Counted from the first letter of the stretch, positions 34,884-45,363 are shown. The stretch: 64,000 bases of DNA from Macrostomum hystrix (GCA_950097015.1 CATNEN010000038.1:8194001-8258000), one strand, 5' to 3'. Numbers and translations: made by a program. The notes: generated by a model not told the origin, from the letters alone.

Positions 34884-34949
34884 GGCTTGGTTAATTGAAT
34901 TGCTGCAATTTTTTAATCTAGATTTGCATCTATGAGAAGCTCTGGGACA

Positions 34950-35350
34950 AGGCTAGGGAATAAATCTAGTAGGATCTGAAAGGGATAAAAAATCAAGGAG
35001 GATCCGACCGGGGATAAATCTAGTAGGATCTGACAGGGATAAATCTAGGAGGATCTGACAGGGGATAAATCTAGTAGGATCCGACAGGGGATAAATCTAG
35101 GAGGATCTGACAGGGGATAAATCTAGGAGGATCTGACAGGGGATAAATCTAGGAGGATCCGACAGGGGATAAATCTAGGAGGATCTGACAGGGGATAAAT
35201 CTAGGAGGATCCGACAGGTGATAAATCTAGTAGGATCCGACAGGGGATAAATCTAGTAGGATCCGACAGGGGATAAATCTAGTAGGATCCGACAGGGGAT
35301 AAATCTAGTAGGATCCGACAGGGGATAAATCTAGTAGGATCCGACAGGGA
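34950..35350. repeat. Minisatellite, 26-bp unit, upstream of PLAA
   Basis: About sixteen copies of gataaatctagtaggatccg then acaggg, with tag/gag and ccg/ctg variants. It lies 70-470 bp upstream of the PLAA start codon, so it is in the promoter or 5' UTR region. Confidence 0.95.
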
Positions 35351-35421
35351 TAAATCGGGTTACTTGAAAGGATGCGTATTTGGTGACTGGAATCACGCGG
35401 GTAATATTGTACTGCATACGG

Positions 35422-35896
35422 CAGGGGTCGGCAAACTCCGGCCCGCGGGCCAGATGCGGCCCTCGAAGCCCCTAAATCTGGTCCGTTGCCCCTTCCACCA
35501 CCTATAGTATCCTGTCTCATCTCTCTAGTGTCTTATCTGTCCTGTGTCTAATTATCTCTCCCCTGTCTCATCTCTGCCGTGTCTCCCGTCTCTCCAGTCT
35601 TATCTTTTCTCATCTTTGGCTTAATCCTCCCCTGTCTCGTCTATCCGGAGTCTCATCTCTCCCATTTCTCATCTATCCTGTGTCCCATCTCTCCCATTTA
35701 TCATCTCTCCCATTTCTCATCTCTCTCATTTCTCATCTCTCCCATTTCTCATCTCTCCCATTTCTCATCTCTCCTATTTCTCATCTATCCTGTGTCTCAT
35801 CTCTCCCCTTTCTCATATTCCTACAGTTAATACGGCCCGCTGTCGTCCTATAGGTTCTCTCCGTGGCCCGCTCGCTAAAAAGTTTGCTGACCCCTG
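35422..35896 (+). mobile_element. hAT-type non-autonomous element with 8-bp target duplication
   Basis: The ends are CAGGGGTCGGCAAACT and AGTTTGCTGACCCCTG, a 16-bp inverted repeat with one mismatch. They are flanked by gcatacgg (35414-35421) and gcataccg (35897-35904), an 8-bp duplication with one mismatch, typical of hAT insertion. Subterminal CGGCCCGCGGGCCAGATGCG also resembles, from memory, the widespread SPIN/Charlie-type hAT ends. The 475-bp element has no transposase. Its interior carries a 16-17-bp minisatellite (ctcatctctcccatttc) from about 35640 to 35815. Confidence 0.92.
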
Positions 35897-36224
35897 GCAT
35901 ACCGGATGTTTTAATTTTAGACAAACGCAAATTATGCGATATACAAAATGATGTTTGAAACTTTAATCAATCTATTATTTTAAACTGTATAATAATAAAC
36001 TCTATAACAGACTACTGCCTGACAGTAGTTTAATCACACATATGAAAAAACTGGCATCTTATAAGTTGTCATCATGACTTATTTCAGAAAGAGATCTGTG
36101 TATCAAGCTTCGAAAAGTAAAAAATCACAAAAACATGCTCTATAGAAAGGCCACAAGCTAGTCGAACAAACGGAGTTAATTTGTTGATGGAGGAAATGGA
36201 AAAAAACTGAATGCTTTGGGAAAT

Positions 36225-36365
36225 CAACCGGAGATGGAAATTACCCCTAGCCCACTTGGGTTGGGTCAGTCTGTGGACTGGTACCCCAACTTGTGAAATC
36301 TTACAGCTGGGCGAACGGAAGCAAAAATGCTTCCCTTGGGTCGAGATTCGAACTCGGGATCTCTT
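36225..36365 (-). mobile_element. Possible SINE (family B-like)
   Basis: On the minus strand a B-box-like gagttcgaatctcgac is followed by cccaagggaagcatttttgc, cagctgtaag, ttggggtaccagtccacaga and ctgaccc. The layout resembles the family B SINE at 13436 but is more diverged, and the A-box is not clear. Confidence 0.45.
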
Positions 36366-36600
36366 GACAAAAATGTATAATTTTTGTGAAAATTATATGG
36401 ACTTTAGGAACTCAACTCACTAGACAAATTTAGGGATAAAGTTGAAGAGATTTGTAAATGGGATTTTAGAAAGCAAGAAGAATGGAAGAATCGCTAGGCC
36501 ATCATGCAACACGCAATGTACAGAGATGAGCAAGGAAATTAGGAATATAAACAAACAACAAAGACACTCAAGCAGGAGATTTCATTGAAGGGAAGAATTG

Positions 36601-39496
36601 TCAGACAGGCGGCATGGAGTCCAGGTTTGGCATCACCCGGACGGGCACAGGAGCTGCCTGGGCTTCAGCCCGCTGATAGAACCGGCACTCTGGCAGGTGA
36701 CGCGAGAGCCAGGCTGCGGCAGGCAGGCCGCCGGGCTGATGATTGGCGAATGCCGCCTGGCCGGAGGCGAACCAGCGAGCTCCGGCTGGTCCGGTCAGCT
36801 GACGCCAGCCGGTGATGCCAGTTGGCGATTGATTCGCCCGCAGCTGCCAGCCGAGCTCGACGCAGCAGCTTCGGCCGCGTCGCCAACGATCATTGTCCAG
36901 ACGGTGACGCATCGCCTGGCAGGTGGAGCGCAGGCAGAGCACGGCGTGGCTGTCCAGGTAGGCTAGGATGCGGTCAATGAGTTCATCTGGCAGGCTCATT
37001 AGGCTGGGAGCTGCGGGTGAAGGTCGCGGTCGGGGACCTTATATATTTTGCAAACTATTTTTTAGTTGAGCTAATTTAGAGTTCAACAGGCTACAAAGTA
37101 GCGGCCTAGCCCTGTTTAGAGAACTGTTTCAGCAGTTAACAAGCGGTTGAGTACTTTGTGATTTGTTTGAGCATTTAGAGAAGCGTTTGAGTAATTAAAA
37201 AGCGTTTGAGTAGCTAGAGAAGCGCTTGAGTAGCCAGAGAAGCGTTTGAGTAGCTAGAGAAACGTTTGAGTAGCTAGAGAAACCTTTGAGTAGTTAGAGA
37301 AACGCTTGAGAAGTTAAAGAAGCGTTTGAGCAGTTTAAGAAGCGGTTGAGCAGTTAAAGAAGCGTTTGAGTAGCTAGAGAAGCGTTTGAGTAGCTAGAGA
37401 AGCGTTTGAGTAGCCAGAGAAGCGTTTGAGTAGCCAGAGAAGCGTTTGAGTAAGCGTTTCAGTAATTAAAGAGGCGTTTGAGTGGTTAAAAAGCGTTTCA
37501 CTCGTTGTAAAAACGTTTTTAATGAATGGCTTTAATTCTATAACGCCGCTTATCACGGGGAGTATCAATTTATATGAGTATATACACTATATTTGAATAG
37601 TTGCCGAATAGCATATTTGCACTGGCACATCATTTGGTGCCGGTGGCAGTCTACCCGCAGCCAGCGACAGGGTTTCTAAGTTTCAAAAAACCTCTTTCTC
37701 ACCATAACTCAGCTCATCCACTTCCTTCTTATCCTCAACTTCATCGCCTTCGCCTAAGCTGTCTTTGCTCAGAACGGAAGTAGCCGCTGTCTCAACTTGT
37801 CGCCTGGCAAAGGCGTGGCCAATTAGGTCGAACACCAGGCTGGTGTCACCAGTAAAGCGGGCGGTGCAGCCTAGGTAGGCCAGCGGGCAGACAGTCTCAG
37901 CTGCCATTGTGTCACTGTCTGACAGATTCGGCAGCAGGCGCTGGTGCTGGGCAGCATGCCAGGCAAACTCGTCCCGGCGAACCACCTGGAGAATTCGGCC
38001 CCAGTGTGGGAGAGAACTAGTAGCTGCTCAGCAGCTCAACACACCTGATTAACTGAGCAGTGATGAGTAAGGAGACCTGAGCACCCACATAATCTACTGA
38101 GCAGTGATGAATAAGGAGACCTGAGCACCCACATGATCTACTGAGCAATGATGAATAAGGAGACCTGAGCACCCACATGATCTACTGAGCAATGATGAAC
38201 AAGGAGACCTGAGCACCCACATGATCTACTGAGCAGTGATGAATAAGGAGACCTGAGCACCGACATGATCTACTGAGCAGTGATGAATAAGGAGACCTGA
38301 GCACCGACATGATCTACTGAGCAATGATGAATAAGGAGACCTGAGCACCGACATGATCTACTGAGCAATGATGAATAAGGAGACCTGAGCACCGACATGA
38401 TCTACTGAGCAATGATGAATAAGGAGACCTGAGCACCCACATGATCTACTGAGCAATGATGAATAAGGAGACCTGAGCACCCACATGATCTACTGAGCAA
38501 TGATGAATAAGGAGACCTGAGCACCCACATGATCTACTGAGCAGTGATGAATAAGGAGACCTGAGCACCGACATGATCTACTGAGCAGTGATGAATAAGG
38601 AGACCTGAGCACCCACATGATCTACTGAGCAATGATGAACAAGGAGACCTGAGCACCCACATGATCTACTGAGCAATGATGAACAAGGAGACCTGAGCAC
38701 CCACATGATCTACTGAGCAGTCTGAGGCTTCTCAGGCCATCAAGGCAGCTAGAGATGATGCTCTCACCTGGCAGCAGACGCGAGCACCTCGCGGTCGCCA
38801 ATCGTGAGCTCTAGGACAGCCCTCATCTGGATTAGTGAAGCTGAGGTGATGATTAATCAGTTGTGGCAGCGGCGGCTGAGGCGGTGGCGACTCCTGCAGG
38901 CAGCTGAGGATTCTAGCTGACAAGCCTTGACAACGCAGCTCGTCTGATTCCGCCTGATCAGATTCCGCAGCTTTGCATTCGCGCCCGGCAACCGATCCCC
39001 GGTTGCCTAGCAGCTGGTCCACCGGTTCGCTACCAGCGCGGCCATTATTCTCCCTGCTACAGTCTGCAGGCTTTGAACTCGACGGCCTGACTTTGGCCCG
39101 CTCGCGCAGCATCAGCGAGAGGCAGAGGGCGCTATCGAAGTTCGATCGGCAAAAGCCGTCGCCATCCGGACAAGTGACACTCATTGAAGCGGATACAAAT
39201 GTGGGGAACAGCATTAGAGGGCACTGGATGATGGAGGCCGGACAGGTGGCCAGGTGAATGGCCAGCTGCTGTCTTGGCAAGCGCCGGTCGCAGCCGTAGG
39301 CGGCATTGATGCACGGCACCAGTTGTCGGGGGCAAATCAGCAGATGGTCGGGCTGTTTGCAGCCGTGAAAGCAGGCGCCGCAGTCGCATTTCATCATGTC
39401 GCAGCCGAGGCCGCAGCTGCGCCGATGACAGCGGCAGCAGTGATTAGCGCAGATGTTGTCCTTAAGCAGGGGGTTATTAAGAATTGAATTTACAGC
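36601..39496 (-). CDS. FBXO30/FBXO40-like F-box protein (first exon not found)
   Basis: Exons in transcript order are 39496-38768, 37985-37703 and 37010-36601, giving 473 residues before the stop with consistent phases. FBXO30/FBXO40 are substrate adaptors of SCF (Skp1-Cul1) ubiquitin ligases. The first recognised exon has a TRAF-type zinc-finger region (CCRCHRRSC, CDMMKCDCGACFHGCKQPDH, CPRQLVPCINAAYGC, HLATCPASIIQC). The next begins VVRRDEFAWHAAQHQ and continues to CPLAYLGC, matching the central FRRKEF..H/CPLAYYGC block. The last holds the F-box (LPDELIDRILAYLDSHAVL) and a C-terminal PECRFYQRAEAQAAPVPVRV like the family's tail. There is no in-frame Met before the zinc finger; an acceptor (cttcag) precedes GCT at 39496, so the start lies in an upstream exon I could not identify. 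A hAT copy sits directly upstream. The disordered middle is much shorter than in vertebrates. Confidence 0.82.
37140..37465. repeat. Minisatellite, about 20-bp unit, FBXO30/40-like last intron
   Basis: About sixteen copies of agaagcgtttgagtagctag with variants agc/acg and tagtt. It lies in the intron between 37703 and 37010. Confidence 0.94.
37615..37675 (-). mobile_element. SINE tail fragment (family A, inverted)
   Basis: Reads actggcacatcatttggtgc then cccgcagccagcgaca, as in the inverted tails at 44745 and 17845. It lies 30 bp from the exon at 37703, inside the intron. Confidence 0.6.
38045..38720. repeat. Minisatellite, 44-bp unit, FBXO30/40-like intron
   Basis: About fifteen copies joining ctactgagcaatgatgaata, aggagacctgagcaccca and catgat. 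The main variants are caatg/cagtg and cccac/ccgac. It begins about 50 nt after the donor at 38768 in transcript orientation. It contains CAGGT on the gene strand. Confidence 0.96.
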
Positions 39497-39527
39497 CTGA
39501 AGCTCACAAGTTTGGCCCACTAGACCA

Positions 39528-39905
39528 GGGGCCGGCAAACCTCAAATGCCTCCCGGGACAAAGAAAGTATAGCGGGCCTGATTGAATGCAATGCTGAGAC
39601 AGCGGAGAGATGAAACAGGGAAGATATGAGATAAGAGAGAGATAAGACGTGAGAAATAAGACAGGGCAGAGATGAGAGAGGGCAGGGTTGAGACATGGGA
39701 GAGATGAGACATGGAGAGATAAGACACAGGGAGATATGAGACAGGGGAGAGATGAGATGGGAGAGATCGGACAGGGGAGAGATGAGACACATGGAAGAGA
39801 TGAGACAGGGTAGAGATGAGACAGGGGAGAGATGAGACAGGGGAGAGATGAGACAGGGGAGAGATATGACAGGGGAGAGATGAGACAGGGGAGAGATGAG
39901 ACAGG
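39528..39905 (-). mobile_element. Second hAT-type copy, one end plus expanded interior array
   Basis: Starts with caggggccggcaaac at 39528, then an agcgggcc..gatt block matching the inverted right end of the element at 35422. This is followed by about seventeen copies of a 17-bp gagatgagacaggggag unit, the reverse complement of that element's interior repeat. The other terminal repeat is missing or was overrun. It lies just upstream of the FBXO30/40-like exon at 39496, so probably in its first intron. Confidence 0.75.
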
Positions 39906-39909
39906 GGCA

Positions 39910-41090
39910 AAACTATTTTAACCTTAGCCTGCCTGTCTAATATTGATAACTAGGCCTAGCTACTAATACAAATTCAATTCCTAATTATTTAACTATATTA
40001 GTGATTTGGATTTAGATAGGGCCTAGCCTATTATTAATATTAGGGCCTCATTAATTAAAATGGTTAAGTTAGCTATATATAGTTAGTAGGCTTTAGCCTG
40101 TTTAGGCCCTGATATTATTATTATTATTATTATTAAGTTCACACTAATAAAATGTGCTGATTTTTTGTATATTTTATTTTTAATCAAAACTAGGGCCTAT
40201 AAGTAGGCCCTAACAACAAATCAAATAAGACTTAGTCCTACTTATGGGCATTGGCCTAACTTGTACATTGTAACTATGGAGTATGGTAAATATGAGGCTA
40301 GGCTGCTAGTGCTAGCAAGGAAAACTAGGCGCTACTACAAGCTGTAGGCCTATCTAGGCCTAATAGCATTAGGCCTAGGCCTATAAATATTACAAATATC
40401 ACACCAGCTTATAAAAGTATTACTTAAAACTTAGCCTAGAGCTAATAGAACTATAATACTTAATTCAAAGAGTCTTATATTAGCTAGGCCTATATAAGCC
40501 TAGTCTAATAAGTAATATTATTTGAATAGTATAAGCTATAATAGCATGACATAGCATAGCAGCAGAAGTTCCATAGGCCTAACACAAATTATTTTACTCA
40601 TTTAATCAGGTCTTAGCTTTAATGAAGCAATTGCACTAGAAGTACAATTCATACCGGATTTTTAGTTTGTATTTGATATAAGAAACAAGAAGAATGACTA
40701 GCACAGAAACTCTATTGAAGAGACCGAATGTTTCTTCTGTAAATTGTACGAGTATAGCCAGTACTGCGTCAAGTGAACCGTATTTTGCATTATATGTGAT
40801 TCCGGACTGGCTAAAAGGGATTTTGCACGGTAAAACAATTGTACTTAAAAGATGCTACTATTCTCTCAAAAAAGTAATACAAAAAAGAATAATAAATTTT
40901 TCTAAATAAAAAATAATAGGCAGAAAATATTTAACTTTGTGAATTTTTTGTAAATTAAGCGAATGTGTCATTTTTAACATAAAATATCTGCCAGTTTTAT
41001 TATTTTACACAACCTGCACGTGCCACATTAAACCAGTTACACATAATTTGCTTTATTTGCATATCCTCAAAGCCAAAAACTACTTTTTTC
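39910..41090. other. AT-rich spacer with dense TAGGCCT/AGGCCTA motifs
   Basis: Between 39920 and 40620 the words tagcctag, taggcc and aggccta recur many times without fixed spacing, in AT-rich sequence. A 71-codon plus frame at 40694 (MTSTETLLKRPNVSS) has no recognisable domain. This spacer separates the FBXO30/40-like gene and DPCD, which are divergently transcribed, so it should hold their promoters. Confidence 0.55.
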
Positions 41091-41093
41091 TTC

Positions 41094-42497
41094 ATGGCTT
41101 CAGAATGGCATAAATCGTTGATTCGCTGCGAGAAATCCTTCATTGTTCAAAACGGTATGCTCTCCAGTTTTGGGTTAGGGCAGACAAAAAAACTAATAAT
41201 AAGTTACTAGAAGTAGCTTTCTGCAATAGTTAAAAAAATTGAGCTATTATAGAGTTTCCTCTAGGCATTCTCTAAATGTACGCAATCTATTTTTACTGTT
41301 TTTTGTCATTTTTATTCGCCGAGCTGTTTTACAAAGAATTATCACCTCTTAAAAGTTAAATCGACTGGTATGCTTTTCAGGTCGTGTTACATTACGATAC
41401 CTGCTAAAAGGATTCGCTGAAATTGTAGAAGAATATGATGTCAAGACGTGTTGCCTACTTGGTAAGTAATTACTTAAAAATCGTACTTTACGTAAAGTAA
41501 TTGAAAGTAAAATAGCATTCAATAAATCAACAAATAGCCATGTTCAATAGGCCGCAAATTCAAACACGAGAGCCTAATTGGTAAGGAAGGCAGCTGGGAC
41601 TATGAGCTGGGCAGTGCCCCGCCTACGCCAGCTTCAAGCGCTATTATTGCATCTATTTCTAATGTGAGTCCTATATTCACTTACTTATCTGCTAGAATAT
41701 TTCATAAGTCGAGAGAGATATTTATACATAAAAAAATACCGATCGTTTCTCACATTCTCGATTATTTTATTGTTTTCTCATTTTCTCGACAACTGCAACA
41801 GCTTTTTTTTTAAAAAAAAAGTCCAAAATGATGGCCTTAGTCTGGCCTTATGATCAGAATAAAAAACCATACAAGCGCACAGATAATATAAATACAGTTA
41901 TATATTATCTGTGTACAAGCGTAACCCAGCTCTGAAAGGAATTTCTGAATATTTTTCTATCGCAGCCAATATTTACTCGCACGGACAGCTCGAATGAGTT
42001 CCAGTGGAGGATTCGCAATCTGCCTTACCCGATTGAGACCTACAGTCTGGATGTGGATGCCGCTAACAATGGCGACATTGTGCTGCGAACCAGCAACAAA
42101 AAGTAAGATTCTAGTTAAACTGAATTAGTAGACTGAGTTGAATAAATATTTCAGTGCGCTGGCGCATGTGTTCCCATTTCTAAGGTACTACAAGAAGTTC
42201 GATGTACCAGACATGAAGCGATGCGGCTTGCCAATTGACAAGGCCAAGCTGTCCATGAGCCACGCGAACAACACCCTACTCATTGTGGTCAGAGTGCTTT
42301 TTACCTGGAAATCTTTAGAAAATGGGCCTTCTAAATGGCTAAAATTAGTAGAAAAAAACTGACCAATTAATTTCCAGTACCCGAAGCCCAAAGTCATTCT
42401 GGACTTTGAGAGCTCAGTGACAGCAGAGCTGAGGAAGCGCTGCAACAAAGATGGCGACGTCGGCTTGCTGCCTGAGAACAGCTGCGCTATGCAATGA
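41094..42497 (+). CDS. DPCD: DPCD, ciliogenesis-associated protein, 6 exons, 204 aa
   Basis: Exons are 41094-41154, 41381-41461, 41551-41663, 41966-42102, 42185-42287 and 42378-42497. All phases agree and give 205 codons with the stop; human DPCD has 203 residues. DPCD (deleted in a mouse model of primary ciliary dyskinesia) is needed for motile cilia, and I recall links to R2TP-type chaperones. The signature block FQWRIRNLPYPIETYSLDV is nearly identical to the family. It is followed by IVLRTSNKK joined to YYKKFDVPDM, then HANNTLLIV joined to YPKPKVIL. The N-terminus (MASEWHKSLIRCEKS, QNGRVTLRYLLKG, EEYDVKT) also fits. The exon 5 acceptor is tttctaag at 42184, not the cag 30 bp earlier, because only this joins K to YYKKF. 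The exon 5 donor gtcaga is weak but is required by phase. There are no arrays in its introns. Confidence 0.95.
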
Positions 42498-42699
42498 GCA
42501 TGGAACTGTTCTCACAGTGTTTGTTAGTTTACTCTTCAGTGACGTAAATTGAAATACTGTGCCTAATTGTTAATATGTTTGTTATTTGAATTCTAGTTAA
42601 ATTTTTTCATATGCGCGTTAAATAATTTGCGTCAAAACTATTCGATAGTCTAGTTGTTTTCACGGTAATTATTCATTATTACATTATAATTGCATTCAA
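42498..42699. other. DPCD 3' flank, no AATAAA found
   Basis: AT-rich sequence following the stop. No canonical polyadenylation hexamer is seen before the SINE. Confidence 0.4.
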
Positions 42700-42925
42700 T
42701 TTTGATTAGACCCCTGCCCCAATACCAGATGTCAGATGCGTAGCCGACAGCACAGCCGCAGCTATTGCGTGGCGAATCTGAAGACTGCGTACGGCTGTCC
42801 AGTCCATGGACTGGGTGGATGCCACACCCACCCTCAATTATCCCAGCTGATGCTGGTACCAATTTAAAAGCTGGATGAACTGAAGGAATGTGTTCTGTGT
42901 CTTGCTAAAGGACACAAATTATTCC
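42700..42925 (-). mobile_element. SINE (family B), inverted copy
   Basis: The minus strand reads gtgtcctttagcaagacac, cagcttttaaattggtacca, gcatcagctgggataattga, ccagtccatggactgg and cttcagattcgccacgcaat, in the same order as at 13436. The tRNA-like head is truncated. Confidence 0.7.
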
Positions 42926-43035
42926 AGTGGATGGGCTTATGATTGGATGGGCTTATGATTGGATGGGATTATGATTGGATGGGATTTTTAGTGGATGGGA
43001 TTTTTATTGGATGGGATTTTTATTCGATGGGATTT
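42915..43035. repeat. Short array, 14-17-bp unit
   Basis: Seven or so copies of ttggatgggatttatga and shorter forms. Confidence 0.85.
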
Positions 43036-43444
43036 TTTATCGGCGCTGTTTTTTATTCAAGCTCACAAACTAGCTTGCAAGATGTCAAGAGCTGCAAGAC
43101 TTTAAAGTTTCATTTGAATAATGATAACTTGCCTCTCATAGCGGCACATTATTCTATGGCCTAAACGAGTCCCGGAATCGCATCTCTCTTGTGCTTATAC
43201 CAAGCACTAAAACTTTGTCTATGGCCAATCTTTGAAGATAACTATGAGCGGTACGCAATAATCGTGACGCAATGATTAAGCCATGGAATAAATGCCCTCT
43301 AATCTTGTGTTCTATGACATCGCTATGACAACAACAATAGCGAGCGGCTTCTGCATTTCGGCAACATGGAACAACAACTTCGGCAGATAAAGTATCTACT
43401 ACTCAATCCTCTACATCCTCAGCGCCATTCGTTAGACTATAGAT

Positions 43445-43565
43445 GATGCAGAAATAGAATCGAAACTTGCCTCTACCATTCCGGACAATACGCTTCGCAA
43501 ACAACAATGGGCCGTTAATGTATTGAACGAGTGGCGAAATGCGCGCCAAATGGCAATTTTTTTAG
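43445..43565 (+). pseudogene. Possible Crypton/DUF3504-like recombinase fragment
   Basis: A plus frame reads EIESKLASTIPDNTLRKQQW, then AVNVLNEWRNARQMA. The pattern N-T-[KR]-K-x2-W-A-x-x-[VL]-[FL]-x-E-W resembles the N-terminal helix of DUF3504/Crypton-type tyrosine recombinases and ZMYM proteins. A stop lies just upstream and the frame ends shortly after, so it is a relic at best. Assignment is by motif only. Confidence 0.3.
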
Positions 43566-43770
43566 GAGAATCCCTAAGGACTTCTTGTTTAGGCTTAGTT
43601 AGTAGTTTAGGAGTAGATATCGAACAGGTCAGCAGACAACAGGTCAACTTTAGTATTTATATATAGAAGCTAGATAGTCATAGAAATAAATAGCTTTAAA
43701 ATAATAAGAAGAAAATTACTCAGTGGATTTGTTTTTCTAGAGCATTCCCAGTAGCACTCTATCCAGCAGT

Positions 43771-43776
43771 TTTATT
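43771..43776 (-). promoter_or_regulatory. Polyadenylation signal for serine protease
   Basis: TTTATT on plus is AATAAA on minus, 73 bp beyond the protease stop codon at 43849. Confidence 0.6.
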
Positions 43777-43848
43777 GACTTAACTCAGGCTTTGTTTCAC
43801 ACTATCGACTGCACAGCAGCTAATAGTCAGCTTTAGTAGACTGATGAC

Positions 43849-45363
43849 TTAGCTGTACTGGATGATGAAGCTGCGGTAACGAACGACATTAGCGTACAGG
43901 GAGGTGGTGGAGCTGATGCCGGAGTTCACGCCCAGCTGGTAGTTAACGCCGTTGTTCCTGATGACCATCGGGCCGCCGCTGTCGCCGAAGTAGATGGAGT
44001 TGGGACTGCGGGCGCTGCAGAAGTAGGCGGCGCTGCAGCCGCTGCTGGTCAAGGTGGTCTGGGCGTAGTTCAGGACATTCTGGACGCCATTGTGATCGCC
44101 ACCGTAGCCCATGCTGATGATGGCGGTGCCGGCTCCGGGCGAGGAGGTGTACAGCGAAATGGGCTTCACGTTGTCAGTGAACTGGATATCACGGCTGGTC
44201 TTCAGGACGGCCAGATCGTAGTCGCGAACAACGGCGCAGCCACTGCCGGTGGGGTAGCCCGGGTAGATGTGGGTGGTGACAACCGGGTAGGAGGTGCCCT
44301 GACCGGCGCGCACGGTGCCGACCTGCCAAATTTCCGGGCGGGCTAAATTTTTATTGCGCAGTCTTTCAAAAAGAAGATGACTCATGCTACAATACCAGGC
44401 ATTAACACACTCTATGACTCATGCTACAATACCAGGCATTAACCCACTCTATGACTCATGCTACAATACCAGGCATTAACACACTCTATGACTCATGCTA
44501 CAATACCAGGCATTAACACACTCTATGACTCATGCTACAATACCAGGCATTAACCCACTCTATGACTCATGCTACAATACCAGGCATTAACACACTCTAT
44601 GACTCATGCTACAATACCAGGCATTAACCCACTCTATGACTCATGCTACAATACCAGGCATTAACACACTCTATGACTCAATCTGGCTCAAGCGAAAATC
44701 GTAGGCCATTGCTAACTTTGTGACTCAACCTACAAACCTGGGTCATAATATTAATACCAATAGTAATTGAAGGAGGGCTGTAGGCAATGGTACATCATTT
44801 GGTGACACTAGACCCGCAGCCAGCGGGGAGGCAATTCTGTACATTTTGCTTACTCCTGAGTACACAAGCACACAGATACTGTACGCGGGCACACACTTAC
44901 ACATCTGCCCTGACTGTCTCATCGTCAGGCAGTGTTCACTCTCACTGTGCCTTGGAAGTTGGCCATCAATGGCGTCAATTGCACGACAAGCCCCCAAGCC
45001 TTCTCTCCGCGGCTGCGCCCCGAATGAATGTGGCTTCGCCGCGGAATCGAGCTCAGGAAAATTGGTGTGAACCTGAGTCATTTCTCACTCTATGACTCAA
45101 GCTAACTCAAGTTGCAGAGCAAGATCTGTAAGCCCTATTATCAGTTATCCATTTACCTCCACGGAGCTGGGGCGGGTGGAGCAGACGCAGTGGGCGGCGG
45201 TGAGGATGGTGTTCTTGTTCAGGATGGAGGCGGAGCAGCCGGAGATCTTGGCCATCCAGGGCAGCTCGCCGAGCCTGGCATTCTGGCCGTTGAGGATGTA
45301 GGAGTCCAACGGGTTGGCGGCGGCCACAGCCAGCAGGCAGGTCAAGGCGACCAGGAACTTCAT
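43849..45363 (-). CDS. Trypsin-like (S1) serine protease, 2 exons, 226 aa
   Basis: Exons 45363-45157 and 44322-43849 join in phase and give 227 codons with the stop. A signal peptide (MKFLVALTCLLAVAAAN) is followed by the S1 fold: PWMAKISGCSASI, LTAAHC (catalytic His), DYDLAVLK (catalytic Asp) and FGDSGGPM (catalytic Ser). All three catalytic residues are present, so activity is plausible. The short size suits a digestive enzyme. Two features are odd. The activation site reads DSY-ILNG rather than R/K-IVGG. The position four before the catalytic Ser is Tyr, so the usual Cys191-Cys220 bridge is missing. The residue at the specificity-pocket position (189) appears to be Ser, which suggests chymotrypsin- or elastase-like rather than trypsin preference. 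The intron holds an array and a SINE. Confidence 0.9.
44385..44685. repeat. Minisatellite, 37-bp unit, protease intron
   Basis: About eight copies of gactcatgctacaataccag then gcattaacacactctat, alternating acac/accc between neighbours (74-bp higher order). It begins about 60 nt before the exon acceptor at 44322. Confidence 0.96.
44745..45058 (-). mobile_element. SINE (family A), nearly full body, inverted, in protease intron
   Basis: On the minus strand it runs from ctgagctcgattccgcggcg through gaaggcttgggggcttgtcg, gtgtacacttacac-type blocks and the gcctccccgctggctgcggg block, to gtaccattgcctacagccct and an att-rich tail. It gives the order of body segments missing from the copy at 20704. 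Confidence 0.85.

Noticed and set aside
42144-42184. Alternative DPCD exon 5 start after atttcag, giving ALAHVFPFLR
   Set aside because: Using the later acceptor tttctaag joins TSNKK directly to YYKKFDVPD as in the DPCD family; the earlier acceptor would insert residues not seen in it.
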